Below are positions 19,553 through 28,652 of a stretch of 64,000 nucleotides of DNA, piece after piece. The position numbers were made by a program, and so were the translations under genes. The notes beneath the pieces are model-generated. The model was not told the origin of the DNA. It did not search any database and saw only the letters and a program-made list of their open reading frames with translations. Each line of letters opens with the position of its first letter. Positions within the stretch are counted from its first letter, which is position 1. This stretch comes from Hyphomicrobium sp. (lineage in GTDB: Bacteria; Pseudomonadota; Alphaproteobacteria; Rhizobiales; Hyphomicrobiaceae). Location of the stretch: NCBI GenBank assembly GCA_016716675.1, contig JADJVG010000006.1, positions 1 through 64,000 of the forward strand, written 5' to 3'.

Positions 19553-20301
19553 GTGGCCCCCCCGTCCTCCAGTGTGAAAACGTCGTCAAGGAACTGGGCC
19601 AGGGTGCTGGCCTCGTCATGGCGCTCCGAGGTGTCAGCCTGGAACTTGTTCCCGGCGAGTTGACGCTGCTCATGGGCCCATCGGGTTCCGGCAAGACGAC
19701 GCTTCTGTCGATTCTCGGCGGCATCATGACGCCGACGTCCGGCACTTTGAAAATTGCCGGTCAGCCGATTATCGGCCTGTCGGCAGAAGAACTGGCCAAG
19801 GTGCGGCGCGACCACATCGGCTTCATCTTCCAGTCGTACAATCTGTTCCCGACGCTGAACGCCATCGAAAACGTGCGCATCGCGCTCGACGTGCGCGGAA
19901 TCAAGGGCTTTGCTGCGACAAGCCGCGCAGAGGAAGTTCTGCGCGACGTCGGTCTCGGCAATCGTTTGACCAATTTTCCGGGCAATCTGTCGGGCGGTGA
20001 GCAGCAGCGCGTTGCCGTTGCTCGCGCCATTGCCTCGTCGCCATCGATCGTCCTTGCGGACTAACCGACCGCCGCTCTCGACAGCGAGAACGGCAAAGCC
20101 GTGATGGAGCTTCTGTCACGGGTCGCGCGCGAGCAGAATCGCAGTGTTCTGGCCGTGACCCACGATAACCGGACACTCGGCTATGCCGACCGGATCATAC
20201 GCATTGAAGACGGAAAGATTGTCGGCGAAGAGCGCCGGCCCGAGGGCGTCAACGCTCCCGAAATTACGGATTTGACCAAGAGGCGCAAGTTGCATGCTTA
20301 A
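19549..20301 (+). pseudogene. ABC exporter ATPase (DevA-like), with in-frame stop at the catalytic glutamate
   Basis: The frame would give 250 residues and partner the DevC-like permease. Walker A is GPSGSGKTT (about 43-51), the Q-loop glutamine is at 95, the signature is LSGGEQ (148-153) and Walker B ends VLAD171. Codon 172 should be the catalytic Glu but reads TAA (20062-20064). The frame continues without fault as PTAALDSENG, with the H-loop in VTHD, up to 20301. One base change from GAA explains it. Only an N-terminal 171-residue piece would be made unless the stop is read through. Downstream translation could restart at GTG 20095 or ATG 20104. The adaptor gene overlaps its end by eight bases. 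Confidence 0.85.
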
Positions 20302-21403
20302 GATTGATCCAACCATTGCCACCATCGGCCTTGCGGGAATACTCGCCATCGCCGGCGGGTTTGGTCTCAATGCGCTCGCATCGCGCGCCGGCCATGAGAC
20401 GACGTACGTTTCCGGCTCGGCAATGGCGCAGACGTCAGCAGCGGTCCAACAGTGGGCCGCTTCCGCGACAGGCCGCGTCGAGCCGAAAAACGGCGAAGTG
20501 CGCATCGCATCCCAGGTGCCTGGCCGCATCGTCGAAGTTCTGGCGAAGACCAACGACGTCGTCCAGTCGGGGGATTTGCTGCTGCGTCTCGATGACCAGG
20601 AAATTTATGTCAGGATCGCTGCGGCGCTGGCGGAATCCGGTGTGCGCGAAGGCGAACGTGAAGAAGAAAAAGTCACCGGTCTTGCACTGGAACGGCGTAA
20701 CGCCGAGGACGCCGTTGCCGATGCCGAGCGCACACTGTTTGGTGCGCGCGAAGCCTTTGATACCGCATACCGCGTCGAAAAGGCGGGCACCGGCAAAGCC
20801 GACGCCACAGAAGCCGCGCGCATGGCGCTCAGCAACGCCAAGATCCGCATGCAGCGCACGCGCGATGATCTCGCCGTAGTAAGCGCCAAACCGAACATGC
20901 CGCGCTACCAGCGTTTGGAAGCGTCCCTTCTTGCAGCGCGCGCCGAATTGTCGGCCGCCGAAATTGCACTTGAACGCACGCGCGTGCGTGCGCCCGACGA
21001 TGGCACCATCCTGAACGTGATGGCCAAGGTCGCTGAGACGGCCGTTCCCTCGCCTGAAAGTGCGCTGGTTGTGTTCGGTGATTTGACCTCATTACGCGTG
21101 CGTGCCGAAGTCGAAGAGCGCGATGCCGCCAAGGTTGCCGTCGGCCAAAAGATTGTCGTGAAGTCCGACGCCTACCCCGACAAAGCGTTCGAAGGTTCGG
21201 TGACGTCGATTTCGCAATCGCTTGGTTCGCCGCGCATCGCGACGCGCGGTCCGCGCCGGCCGAACGAAGTTGAAGTGATCGAAGTCATGGCTGCGCTCGA
21301 CGGCCACCCGCCGCTGTTGACCGGCATGCGCGTCGATGTGTTCTTCAAAGCCGATGGCACTTCGGCGGCTGCCGAAGCGCCGGCCGCTGCTAAGACCAAC
21401 TGA
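20294..21403 (+). CDS. HlyD/DevB-type periplasmic adaptor of the ABC exporter
   Basis: A 369-residue membrane-fusion protein. It has one N-terminal anchor helix (TIATIGLAGILAIAGGFGL), a biotinyl-lipoyl half (SATGRVEPKNGEVRIASQVPG), a long helical hairpin (about residues 105-215), the second lipoyl half (TRVRAPDDGTILNV) and a beta-barrel domain. It should bridge the permease to an outer-membrane channel. The gene begins inside the end of the ATPase gene and ends before a strong terminator, making it the last gene of the operon. Confidence 0.88.
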   Translation: MLKIDPTIATIGLAGILAIAGGFGLNALASRAGHETTYVSGSAMAQTSAAVQQWAASATGRVEPKNGEVRIASQVPGRIVEVLAKTNDVVQSGDLLLRLDDQEIYVRIAAALAESGVREGEREEEKVTGLALERRNAEDAVADAERTLFGAREAFDTAYRVEKAGTGKADATEAARMALSNAKIRMQRTRDDLAVVSAKPNMPRYQRLEASLLAARAELSAAEIALERTRVRAPDDGTILNVMAKVAETAVPSPESALVVFGDLTSLRVRAEVEERDAAKVAVGQKIVVKSDAYPDKAFEGSVTSISQSLGSPRIATRGPRRPNEVEVIEVMAALDGHPPLLTGMRVDVFFKADGTSAAAEAPAAAKTN

Positions 21404-21435
21404 TCGCAAGCGATCCATCGCTGCCAAACGAAATA

Positions 21436-21470
21436 GGGCGCCAACTTTTCCAGTTGGCGCCCTTTCTGTT
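21436..21470 (+). terminator. Rho-independent terminator of the ABC exporter operon
   Basis: GGGCGCCAACT and AGTTGGCGCCC form an 11-pair perfect stem with a five-base loop, followed by TTTCTGTTT. It starts about 30 bases after the adaptor stop. Confidence 0.9.
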
Positions 21471-21522
21471 TCGTCTTCTGGGCCGGGCCGCGCGAAGTGC
21501 GGTCAGCGGGACGTTAAAAGCG

Positions 21523-22731
21523 TTAAGCCGCGGCACTCCGCGTCGTCGCATCGATGTGGGCGGCAAGCTTGTTATCAACGCCGAGCGCCGCAGCAAGAGC
21601 TGCAAGATACTGCCGTTCAGCCGCTGAATCCGGCTCAACTGCGAGGCGTGCCGCCGTATAGACCTGCACCGCTTCTTCCGGTGATGTAACGGCGTTCGCG
21701 AGGTCTTGGACGCTTGCTGGATTGTTCAGCTCCTGCGCCAGGAACTCTTCCGCCTCTGCATCGACGCCGGCCTGCTTCAATCCGCCGAGGATCTTGGCCT
21801 GTTCGGTGTTGTCGATGCGGCCGTCGGCGGCGGCAGCCGAGATCATCGCGCGAATATAGAGCGCCGCCGTTTCGTTGGTGACGGCTGCTGGTTCAAAGCC
21901 TGATCCCTGCGGTGCGATTTCCGCTGGCATCGCGCCGGTGATGAGCGGCCTGCCGGCCTGATAGTTCTGGAACGCCTTGTAAGCCAGACCACCAATCAGC
22001 GCCAAAGCACCGATGCGCGCGGCACTTCCCGCAACGGCTCGTCCCGTGCTCGTGCCGAGCACGACACCGCCAAGACCGGCAGCGGCACCCGTTGCAGCAA
22101 TGGGATTGTCGCGCACGAGCGCCTTCAATTTTTCGAGCAACTCTTCGGGCGATTGACCACCCGTCACGCGGCCGAGGGCATCCGACGCGCCGGTCGCCTG
22201 ACCGATCCGCGTCGCGCCTTCCTTAGCGCCTGACGTTGCCTGGCTGAGGACCTGTCCGAGGATATCGGCGATGCCGCCGCCGCCGGCAGCGCCGCCGCCA
22301 GCCTTGCCAAGTGTGTCCTTCAATTGGCCGAGAATATCGCCCAAGCCACCACCAAGGCCGCCGCCTGCGCCGCTACCTGCGTCCGGCGCGTCTATTGCTG
22401 CGCGCGGAGACGGTGCCGTGCCACGGCCCGTCTGGCTGCTTTGGCCGCCTTGACCAAGCTGGCGCTGTACTTCAGCGAGAATATCGGCGAGGCCGCCGCC
22501 CTGCTGGCCGCCCTGGCCGGAACCGGCACCGCCCTTCGGGTTCGTCAACTTGCCGATCTCCGAGAGAATATCGCCCAGACCGCCGCCCGAGCTGCCGCGC
22601 CCTTGCTGCGCGCCGCCGAGAATCTGGCCGAGAATATCACCAAGGCCCCCGCCGCCCTGCGGTGCCTGAGCCGGGCTTTGGGGCGCCGCTCCGCGCACGA
22701 GGCTTTCAAGAATGGATTTAGCGTCGAACAT
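21523..22731 (-). CDS. DUF533 / TerB-like protein with glycine-rich repeats
   Basis: A 402-residue protein of the DUF533 (YebE-like) family. The C-terminal 120 residues are the TerB-like helical domain (YIRAMISAAAADGRID, acidic EF-like loop DGRID). A hydrophobic segment (ARIGALALIGGLAYKAF) precedes it. The first 190 residues hold five copies of a GGG-L-(G/A)-D-IL unit in Gly/Gln linkers. The repeats resemble short amphipathic membrane-binding helices. The location is probably the inner membrane or its surface. Function unknown; related proteins are linked to stress in other bacteria. It stands alone between two strong units. Confidence 0.82.
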   Translation of the reverse strand: MFDAKSILESLVRGAAPQSPAQAPQGGGGLGDILGQILGGAQQGRGSSGGGLGDILSEIGKLTNPKGGAGSGQGGQQGGGLADILAEVQRQLGQGGQSSQTGRGTAPSPRAAIDAPDAGSGAGGGLGGGLGDILGQLKDTLGKAGGGAAGGGGIADILGQVLSQATSGAKEGATRIGQATGASDALGRVTGGQSPEELLEKLKALVRDNPIAATGAAAGLGGVVLGTSTGRAVAGSAARIGALALIGGLAYKAFQNYQAGRPLITGAMPAEIAPQGSGFEPAAVTNETAALYIRAMISAAAADGRIDNTEQAKILGGLKQAGVDAEAEEFLAQELNNPASVQDLANAVTSPEEAVQVYTAARLAVEPDSAAERQYLAALAAALGVDNKLAAHIDATTRSAAA

Positions 22732-22815
22732 GGCAGCTCCTTCAGGGAAAACGGTAGACTGCCGTGTAACTAGGTACTCCGCGCCCTGATCACAATCGTT
22801 ATGTGGAGAATTAAT

Positions 22816-25800
22816 TTATTCTGCTGCGAGAGCACGCGGTCTTTCGTCCGCCTGTTTTGCCGGCGGCACCGCATCGATTTCGCTTTGCTCAGGCTCATCA
22901 ACAGGGCCAATGAAGCCGCCAAACATGCGCGACATGAGGATGCCGAGGTCGTCCATCACTGTGAAGAAGGCCGGTACGAACACCAGCGATAGAACGGTCG
23001 AAACCAGCAAGCCGCCGATCACCGCGATCGCCATCGGAGAGCGGAATTCGCCGCCGTCACCGAAGGCCATTGCGCTTGGCAACATGCCGGCGGCCATTGC
23101 CAGCGTGGTCATCACGATCGGACGCGCACGCTTGCGCCCGGCATCGATGATCGCCGCATTGCGTTCGACGCCTTCTTTCATTTTCTCGACGCCGAAATCG
23201 ACGAGCATGATGGCGTTCTTTGTGACAATGCCCATGAGCATCAGCAGGCCGATGTAAACCGGCATCGTTACGGCGTTGTTGGTGGCGAGTAGGCCGACGA
23301 CCACGCCGCTGAACGACAGCGGCAGCGACAGCAAAATGGTGATCGGCTGCGTGACGCTTGCGAACAGCAAGATGAGCACACCGAGCACGAGCAGCAAGCC
23401 GGTACCCATAGCGGTGATAAATCCTTGCGCCACTTCGTCCTGCACTTCCGCGTCACCCGACGCTTGCAGTCTCACACCTTCAGGCAGTCCAACCTCATCG
23501 ACGGTCTGCAGGAACTTCTCGCGTCCCTCCGAAAGCGCCAGTCCGCGCACGAGGTCTGTGCCGATCTTGGCGCTGCGCTCTCTGTCATAGCGCGTGATGG
23601 TGCTTGGGCCACGGCTGAATTCGACGTCGGCAACGGCGGCCAGCGGTATCGATTTGCCGGACGTGCTGGTCACGCGCAATTGCGCAATACGTTTGATGTC
23701 GGTGCGCGATTGTTCGGTCAATTGAATGCGGATCGGGACTTGGCGGTCGCCGGCGTTGAATTTAGCGAGGTTGGCTTCGATATCGCCAATCGTCGCGACG
23801 CGAACGGCTTCTGAAATCTGATCCGGTGATACGCCGAGCTTGGCGGCTTCATCGAAGCGCGGCGTGACTTTGATTTCTGGGCGCTCGAGTTCAGCTTCCG
23901 ATGCCGGACTTCTAAAGCCCGGCACTTGGCGCAAGGCGCTTTCCACCTTACCGACGGCTTCGCCGAGGGCCACGCCGTCATGTGACAGCAAGTTGAACGA
24001 TAGCGTGCGCTCGCCACGCTCGTTGACGAACCATGTTCTCACGTCAGGCGTCGCAGCCAACGCATGCTGGATATCGACTTCGATTTCCTTCTGCTTCTTC
24101 GTGCGCTGCGATTTATGCTTCAGCGTGATTTGCAGCGCCGCGCGGCGAATGTCGAGCGATCCCGTCGGGCTGGTGCCGCCGAGCACGAACACGGTTTCGA
24201 TTTCAGGGATGGCCTTCAAGGCCTCGACCATTTTGTCGGTGGTCGCCTGCGTATCATCGAGCGTCGATCCCGGCGGCAATTCCACAGAGACGACGGCGCG
24301 TGAGCGATCCTCTTCGGGGAGGAAGCCGGACGGCAACAGGTTCGTCGCCCACACCGAAGCGACCAGCATGCCGAAGCCGATGATCAGCGGGCCGTAGCGG
24401 GTCCACCGGGGCCGCAGCATGGCCGTCAGCATGCGCGTGTAGGTCCGCATGATCCAGCCATCGACGTGCGGCTTCTCTTCGACTGGCCGGAGCAGATAGG
24501 CCGCCATCATCGGCGTTATCAAACGCGCCACCAGGAGCGATATGAGAACCGATGACGCCACCGTCAGGCCAAACTGTTTAAAGTATTGTCCGGGAACGCC
24601 GCCCATGAACGATACGGGCGCAAAGATCGCAACGATGGTCAGCGAAATCGCGATCACGGCGAGGCCGATTTCGTCGGCGGCTTCGAGCGCCGCGCGATAC
24701 GGCGATTTGCCCATGTTCATATGGCGCGCGATGTTCTCGATTTCGACGATGGCGTCGTCGACGAGGATACCGGTGACGAGCGTGATCGCGAGCAGGCTGA
24801 CGAGGTTCAGCGAGAAGCCGAGCATGCTCATGATTGCGAACGTCGGAATGGCGGCGAGCGGCAGCGCAATCGCCGCAATCAGCGTGGCGCGCATGTTTCT
24901 AAGGAACATCAGCACGACAAGAACGGCAAGCACGGAACCCTCGATCAGGGTTTCCATGGCGGCGTGGTAGTTGCCAGCCGTGTACGACACCGCATCGTCG
25001 ATCTTGGTCATTGCGATGTCTGGATATTGCTTGCGCAGCTCGTCGAGCTTCTTGTCAACGAGTTGCTGCACCGAGATTTCGCTCGATCCCTTGGCGCGAA
25101 AAATGGCGAACGAGACGACCGGTTGACCATTCAGGCGTCCGAACGAACGCTGCTCGCTGGCGCCATCGACAACGCTGCCGAGGTCTGACAAGCGTACTTG
25201 CCGGCCGCCGCTGAGTTTGATCTTGGTATCGGCCAACGTCTGCACATCGCGGGCGCCTGCCAGCACGCGTATGGCTTGCTCCTGGCCCGCTACTTCACCG
25301 CGACCCGAGCCGAGGTCGACGTTGGTTGCGCGCAACTGGTGGCTCACTTCGGCTGCGGTAACGCCGAACGCGAGAAGGCGGTCGGGATCGAGCGACACGC
25401 GGATTTCGCGTTTTACGCCGCCATAGCGCTCGACCTTACCGATACCCTTGAGCCCAAGGAGCTGGCGTTTCACCACGTCGTCGATGTGCCACGACAATTG
25501 TTCGAGCGTCATGCCCGGACTTGAGGCCGCAAACGACAGGATCGATTGGCCTTCGACGTCAAGCCGCGAAACCAGCGGCTCGTCGATGGAGCGCGGTAAG
25601 TTCGGACGGATCTTGTCGATGGCGTCCTTGACGTCGAGCACGGCGCGGTCGGTATCGATCTCCAGGCGGAATTCGACCGCCGTCGTGGAGGCGCCGTCGG
25701 ACACCGTCGACGTCATGTGTTTGACGCCGGTGATGTTGGCAATCGCGTCTTCGACCTCGCGCGTCACCTGGCTTTCGAGTTCGGCTGGCGTCGCGCCGCT

Positions 25801-25959
25801 CTGCGTCACCTGAACCAGAATAACCGGTATGTCGATGTTCGGGAACTTGGTGACCGGCAATCGGATGAAGCTGATGATGCCGAGCAGGCACAGCACCGCG
25901 AACAGCAAAATTGGCGGCACCGGGTTGCGAATGGCCCAGGCAGAAAAATTTATCCGCAT
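22816..25959 (-). CDS. RND efflux transporter, AcrB/HAE1-like
   Basis: A protein of about 1047 residues with the full RND layout: N-terminal helix (NPVPPILLFAVLCLLG), two large periplasmic domains and two blocks of transmembrane helices. The motif GILVDDAIVEIENIARHM in the first block carries the adjacent Asp pair of proton-coupled RND pumps (as in AcrB Asp407/408). The start ATG at 25959 overlaps the adaptor stop by one base (TGATG). It is the last gene of a TetR-adaptor-pump operon. The substrates are likely drugs or other hydrophobic compounds; no outer-membrane partner is encoded here. Confidence 0.92.
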   Translation of the reverse strand: MRINFSAWAIRNPVPPILLFAVLCLLGIISFIRLPVTKFPNIDIPVILVQVTQSGATPAELESQVTREVEDAIANITGVKHMTSTVSDGASTTAVEFRLEIDTDRAVLDVKDAIDKIRPNLPRSIDEPLVSRLDVEGQSILSFAASSPGMTLEQLSWHIDDVVKRQLLGLKGIGKVERYGGVKREIRVSLDPDRLLAFGVTAAEVSHQLRATNVDLGSGRGEVAGQEQAIRVLAGARDVQTLADTKIKLSGGRQVRLSDLGSVVDGASEQRSFGRLNGQPVVSFAIFRAKGSSEISVQQLVDKKLDELRKQYPDIAMTKIDDAVSYTAGNYHAAMETLIEGSVLAVLVVLMFLRNMRATLIAAIALPLAAIPTFAIMSMLGFSLNLVSLLAITLVTGILVDDAIVEIENIARHMNMGKSPYRAALEAADEIGLAVIAISLTIVAIFAPVSFMGGVPGQYFKQFGLTVASSVLISLLVARLITPMMAAYLLRPVEEKPHVDGWIMRTYTRMLTAMLRPRWTRYGPLIIGFGMLVASVWATNLLPSGFLPEEDRSRAVVSVELPPGSTLDDTQATTDKMVEALKAIPEIETVFVLGGTSPTGSLDIRRAALQITLKHKSQRTKKQKEIEVDIQHALAATPDVRTWFVNERGERTLSFNLLSHDGVALGEAVGKVESALRQVPGFRSPASEAELERPEIKVTPRFDEAAKLGVSPDQISEAVRVATIGDIEANLAKFNAGDRQVPIRIQLTEQSRTDIKRIAQLRVTSTSGKSIPLAAVADVEFSRGPSTITRYDRERSAKIGTDLVRGLALSEGREKFLQTVDEVGLPEGVRLQASGDAEVQDEVAQGFITAMGTGLLLVLGVLILLFASVTQPITILLSLPLSFSGVVVGLLATNNAVTMPVYIGLLMLMGIVTKNAIMLVDFGVEKMKEGVERNAAIIDAGRKRARPIVMTTLAMAAGMLPSAMAFGDGGEFRSPMAIAVIGGLLVSTVLSLVFVPAFFTVMDDLGILMSRMFGGFIGPVDEPEQSEIDAVPPAKQADERPRALAAE

Positions 25960-27182
25960 CACTGGACCTCGCTGACCTTGTTGTTAGGTTCGACGGGGCG
26001 GATTTTGTCACCTTCGCGAAGGAACGTTCCGGCGCGGGCGACGACCATGTCATCGAGGGTTACGCCTTGGACGATCTCGACGAGATTGCCGGAGGCTAGA
26101 CCAATTTTGACAGCACGGCGCTCGACAATGCCGTCCTTGACGATCTGCACATGCGGTCCATCGATCGCGTAGGTGACAGCGGTCGCTGGCAGCGCAATGC
26201 CGCTGGATTTTGCGGTGTCGATAGTGCCATGCGCAAATGCGCCGACCTTCAAGTTGGGTTGCACGCCCAGAAACACGCGCACCTGACCAAGGCGCGTAGT
26301 CTTATCGACTTCAGGCGATACGATTCTGACCGTTCCGGTGACCTTGCTGCCGCCGGCGCTCGTCACCGTTACGTTCTGGCCAATCTTGACCTTGACGAGG
26401 TCGGTCTCGACGACTTCGGCGTCAAGTTCGATCTCGCTGTTTTGAATGATGCGGAACATTGGTTCGGAAGCCGCACCTGCCAGTGCGCCAATATGGGCGC
26501 TACGGCGGCTGACGACACCATCAGCGGGCGCTTTGACTTGCGTATTGCTCAATCGCCATTCGAGTTCGCGGCGTTGCGCTTCGACCTGCGCCTTTTCGGC
26601 TTCGGCAGCTTTCAAACCGTCTTGGGCAGCTACGAGCTGCGCGTCGGCGGAGTCGGCTGCGCTCTCGCGTTGGTCGAAGATTGATTCCGACATATAGCCG
26701 GATTTTTTCAGTGGTTCGGCGCGGGCAAACTGGGCCGCAGCTTCCTTGGCGCGGGCCTGGGCTTGCACGATCTGGCTGTGCGCCTGGGCGATGGCCGCTT
26801 CAGCACGTGCGCGCGATGCGTCGTTCTGAGCGAGCTGAGCGTCGAGCTGTTCCGAGACGAGGCGGGCTAAAACCTGGCCCTTGTGCACCGTGCTGCCTTC
26901 GTCGGCAAACAGTTCGACAACGCGCAGCCCCTCGATTTCAGGGGCAACCAGAATCTCCTCACGTGCGACCAGCGAGCCCGAGACCATCACGGTTTCGTTG
27001 AAGTCCGCCCGGCGCGCCTTGACGACCGAGATCATCGGCGTGGCGTCTGCCAGAATGGTTGTGGCGGAATCAGGCCCCGTCGCGGTGCCGACGGCAAATT
27101 TCGGGATAAGTCCGTATTGATAGGCGGCCCCAGCACCGGCTGCCGCGAGCAGTATGACGGCGGTGATGACCTTGCGGCTCAT
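25959..27182 (-). CDS. RND efflux periplasmic adaptor
   Basis: A 407-residue membrane-fusion protein of the AcrA/MexE kind. It has an N-terminal anchor (VITAVILLAAAGAGAAYQY), a first lipoyl half (VSGSLVAREEILVAPEIEG), a helical hairpin (about 120-220), a second lipoyl half (NTQVKAPADGVVSRRSA) and beta-barrel and membrane-proximal domains. It connects the RND pump to an outer-membrane channel. The start overlaps the regulator stop by four bases (ATGA). Confidence 0.9.
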   Translation of the reverse strand: MSRKVITAVILLAAAGAGAAYQYGLIPKFAVGTATGPDSATTILADATPMISVVKARRADFNETVMVSGSLVAREEILVAPEIEGLRVVELFADEGSTVHKGQVLARLVSEQLDAQLAQNDASRARAEAAIAQAHSQIVQAQARAKEAAAQFARAEPLKKSGYMSESIFDQRESAADSADAQLVAAQDGLKAAEAEKAQVEAQRRELEWRLSNTQVKAPADGVVSRRSAHIGALAGAASEPMFRIIQNSEIELDAEVVETDLVKVKIGQNVTVTSAGGSKVTGTVRIVSPEVDKTTRLGQVRVFLGVQPNLKVGAFAHGTIDTAKSSGIALPATAVTYAIDGPHVQIVKDGIVERRAVKIGLASGNLVEIVQGVTLDDMVVARAGTFLREGDKIRPVEPNNKVSEVQ

Positions 27183-27829
27183 AGGCCCGCCTCCTTTTTG
27201 CTCGCGAGCACGAGGGTCTTCGGCAGCGCTACAGGTTCAACGGGATTGAGCAGCGATCCGACCAGTTCGACGAGAACCGGCAAAATGGCGCGCACGTTGA
27301 TGTCGGGCTCTATGGTGCGCCGCCAGAACATGCCATCGCCGATCACGTTAAAGACCTTCGCAAGCGTCTCGATGTCGATCCTTGGGGCGATGCGCCCTTC
27401 GTCCTTCAGTCTCTGGAACAGGGTCTTGAAACTGTCGAAGCAGAATCGGTCGACGGTCATGAAGATCTCTGAAATGCGTGGATTGCGGGTCGACTCGAGG
27501 CCCATTTCGATGACGAACCGCTGGCGATCGGGGCTTTCGTCGATGAAATAGTGCTCGCCGATCTGGCGGAGAGCGTCGAGAAAATCGGGGGCCGAGGCGA
27601 CGTGTGAAAAGCGCTCGGCGAATTCCGCACGGTCGCGTTCGCATAGGCCGGCGATCAGGTCCTCTTTCGACGCAAAATAGACGTAGACCGCACCTGGACT
27701 GACGCCCGCTTCCTTGCAGATGGTCTGCATCGTCGTGGCGTGAAATCCGCCGCGCGAAAAGCAGGTCAGAGCCGCGTCGAGAATGTTCTCTCGCCGTGCG
27801 CGTTGCGTGTCTGGTTTCAGTTTCGGCAT
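27179..27829 (-). CDS. TetR-family repressor of the efflux operon
   Basis: A 216-residue regulator. The N-terminal DNA-binding domain shows the family pattern (RENILDAALTCFSRGGFHATTMQTI and GVSPGAVYVYFASKEDL, about residues 13-57). The C-terminal ligand domain has no recognised specificity. It is the first gene of the operon and probably controls its own expression: palindromes lie between the likely promoter and the start codon. The start at 27829 (MPKLKPDTQRARREN) matches the usual N-terminus. Confidence 0.9.
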   Translation of the reverse strand: MPKLKPDTQRARRENILDAALTCFSRGGFHATTMQTICKEAGVSPGAVYVYFASKEDLIAGLCERDRAEFAERFSHVASAPDFLDALRQIGEHYFIDESPDRQRFVIEMGLESTRNPRISEIFMTVDRFCFDSFKTLFQRLKDEGRIAPRIDIETLAKVFNVIGDGMFWRRTIEPDINVRAILPVLVELVGSLLNPVEPVALPKTLVLASKKEAGL

Positions 27830-27891
27830 GTTCCTCGTGGTCTTCCGTCTATCCTCTGGCAGCGCTTGGGCGCTTTAGTTCGGCGACCCCA

Positions 27892-27904
27892 TGTCTGACA
27901 GACA
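27892..27904. promoter_or_regulatory. Short palindrome upstream of tetR
   Basis: TGTCTG, one base, CAGACA: a perfect 13-base inverted repeat about 63 bases upstream of the tetR start. It may be a second site for the repressor or another regulator. Confidence 0.45.
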
Positions 27905-27910
27905 ACCCAT

Positions 27911-27928
27911 AAAACGAATACTCGTTTT
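27911..27928. promoter_or_regulatory. Probable TetR operator
   Basis: AAAACGA and TCGTTTT are separated by four bases, a perfect 18-base inverted repeat of the size bound by TetR dimers. It lies about 80 bases upstream of the tetR start and some 20 bases downstream of a TTGACA box at 27951-27956 (minus strand), in the position of the -10 region, so binding would block transcription of the efflux operon. Confidence 0.65.
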
Positions 27929-27950
27929 TTTTGAAATTCAATTGTGGCGC

Positions 27951-27956
27951 TGTCAA
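27951..27956 (-). promoter_or_regulatory. Likely -35 box of the tetR-efflux operon
   Basis: TTGACA on the minus strand, upstream of the 18-base operator. A clear -10 box is not visible; an AT-rich stretch lies at the expected distance. Confidence 0.45.
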
Positions 27957-28171
27957 GGAGAATGATCGTTCGCTTTGTTAACTTCAGATGAATTCCCACG
28001 GCTAGTCCGCTGCTCCCGATCTGTCAGTTCCCCCTGGAACAGTGCGCCGTACCGCAATGGACGGCGGTGCCCATCGTCTCATGGTTTGAGGGGGCGGGGA
28101 TAAGTGCACCGGAGCAGATGCAACGCGAAGCTCCGCCGATCGGCCGTCGGGCACAGACGAAGCTTCGGGCT

Positions 28172-28573
28172 TCAGCGCCGCCGGTCGCGAGGGGTCTTCG
28201 TGGGTCGTGGCGGCAGGCCAGCCAATTCCGCGGCGCGGACCTTGGCGATCCGTTCGATCACGGCGATAGGCACCGGGTCGGTGTTCTCAAAACGGATGGT
28301 ACCCTTGGACACTTTAAAGGCGGCGAGGTCGCCTTTCAGGGCGGCAAGCGCATCGGCACTGCCTGGATAGATGGCGTAGTGATCTTTCCATCCCGCGAAG
28401 TAGAGCAGCACCCGCCCGTGCAATTTATAGGCGGGCATTTGGTACGAGAACCCTTCCACGGCGTCTGGCACGGCCTTGCGAATGATTGCGCGCACGCGCT
28501 TCAGGTGGCGCTGCTGGGCTGCCGGCCGCGACGCGATGTAGTCCTCGACCGATGCAACGGAGGCCGCTTTCAT
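28172..28573 (-). CDS. DUF1801 family protein
   Basis: A 133-residue protein of the DUF1801 / YdhG-like family. It shows the typical pattern of SVEDYIASRPAAQQ, then IRKAVPDAVEGFSYQMPAYKLHG, and YFAGWKDHYAIYPGS. Relatives fold like frataxin-type iron chaperones, but the role here is open. The start at 28573 is the family N-terminus; the frame extends to 28624 without support. The gene follows the vWA gene with an 80-base gap. Confidence 0.85.
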   Translation of the reverse strand: MKAASVASVEDYIASRPAAQQRHLKRVRAIIRKAVPDAVEGFSYQMPAYKLHGRVLLYFAGWKDHYAIYPGSADALAALKGDLAAFKVSKGTIRFENTDPVPIAVIERIAKVRAAELAGLPPRPTKTPRDRRR

Positions 28574-28652
28574 GTGGTCATCATAGCAGAGCCAACGCCC
28601 GCCGTGCATCGTTGCGGCGGCCATCCTCGTTCGCGGATGGCCGCGCCGACTG

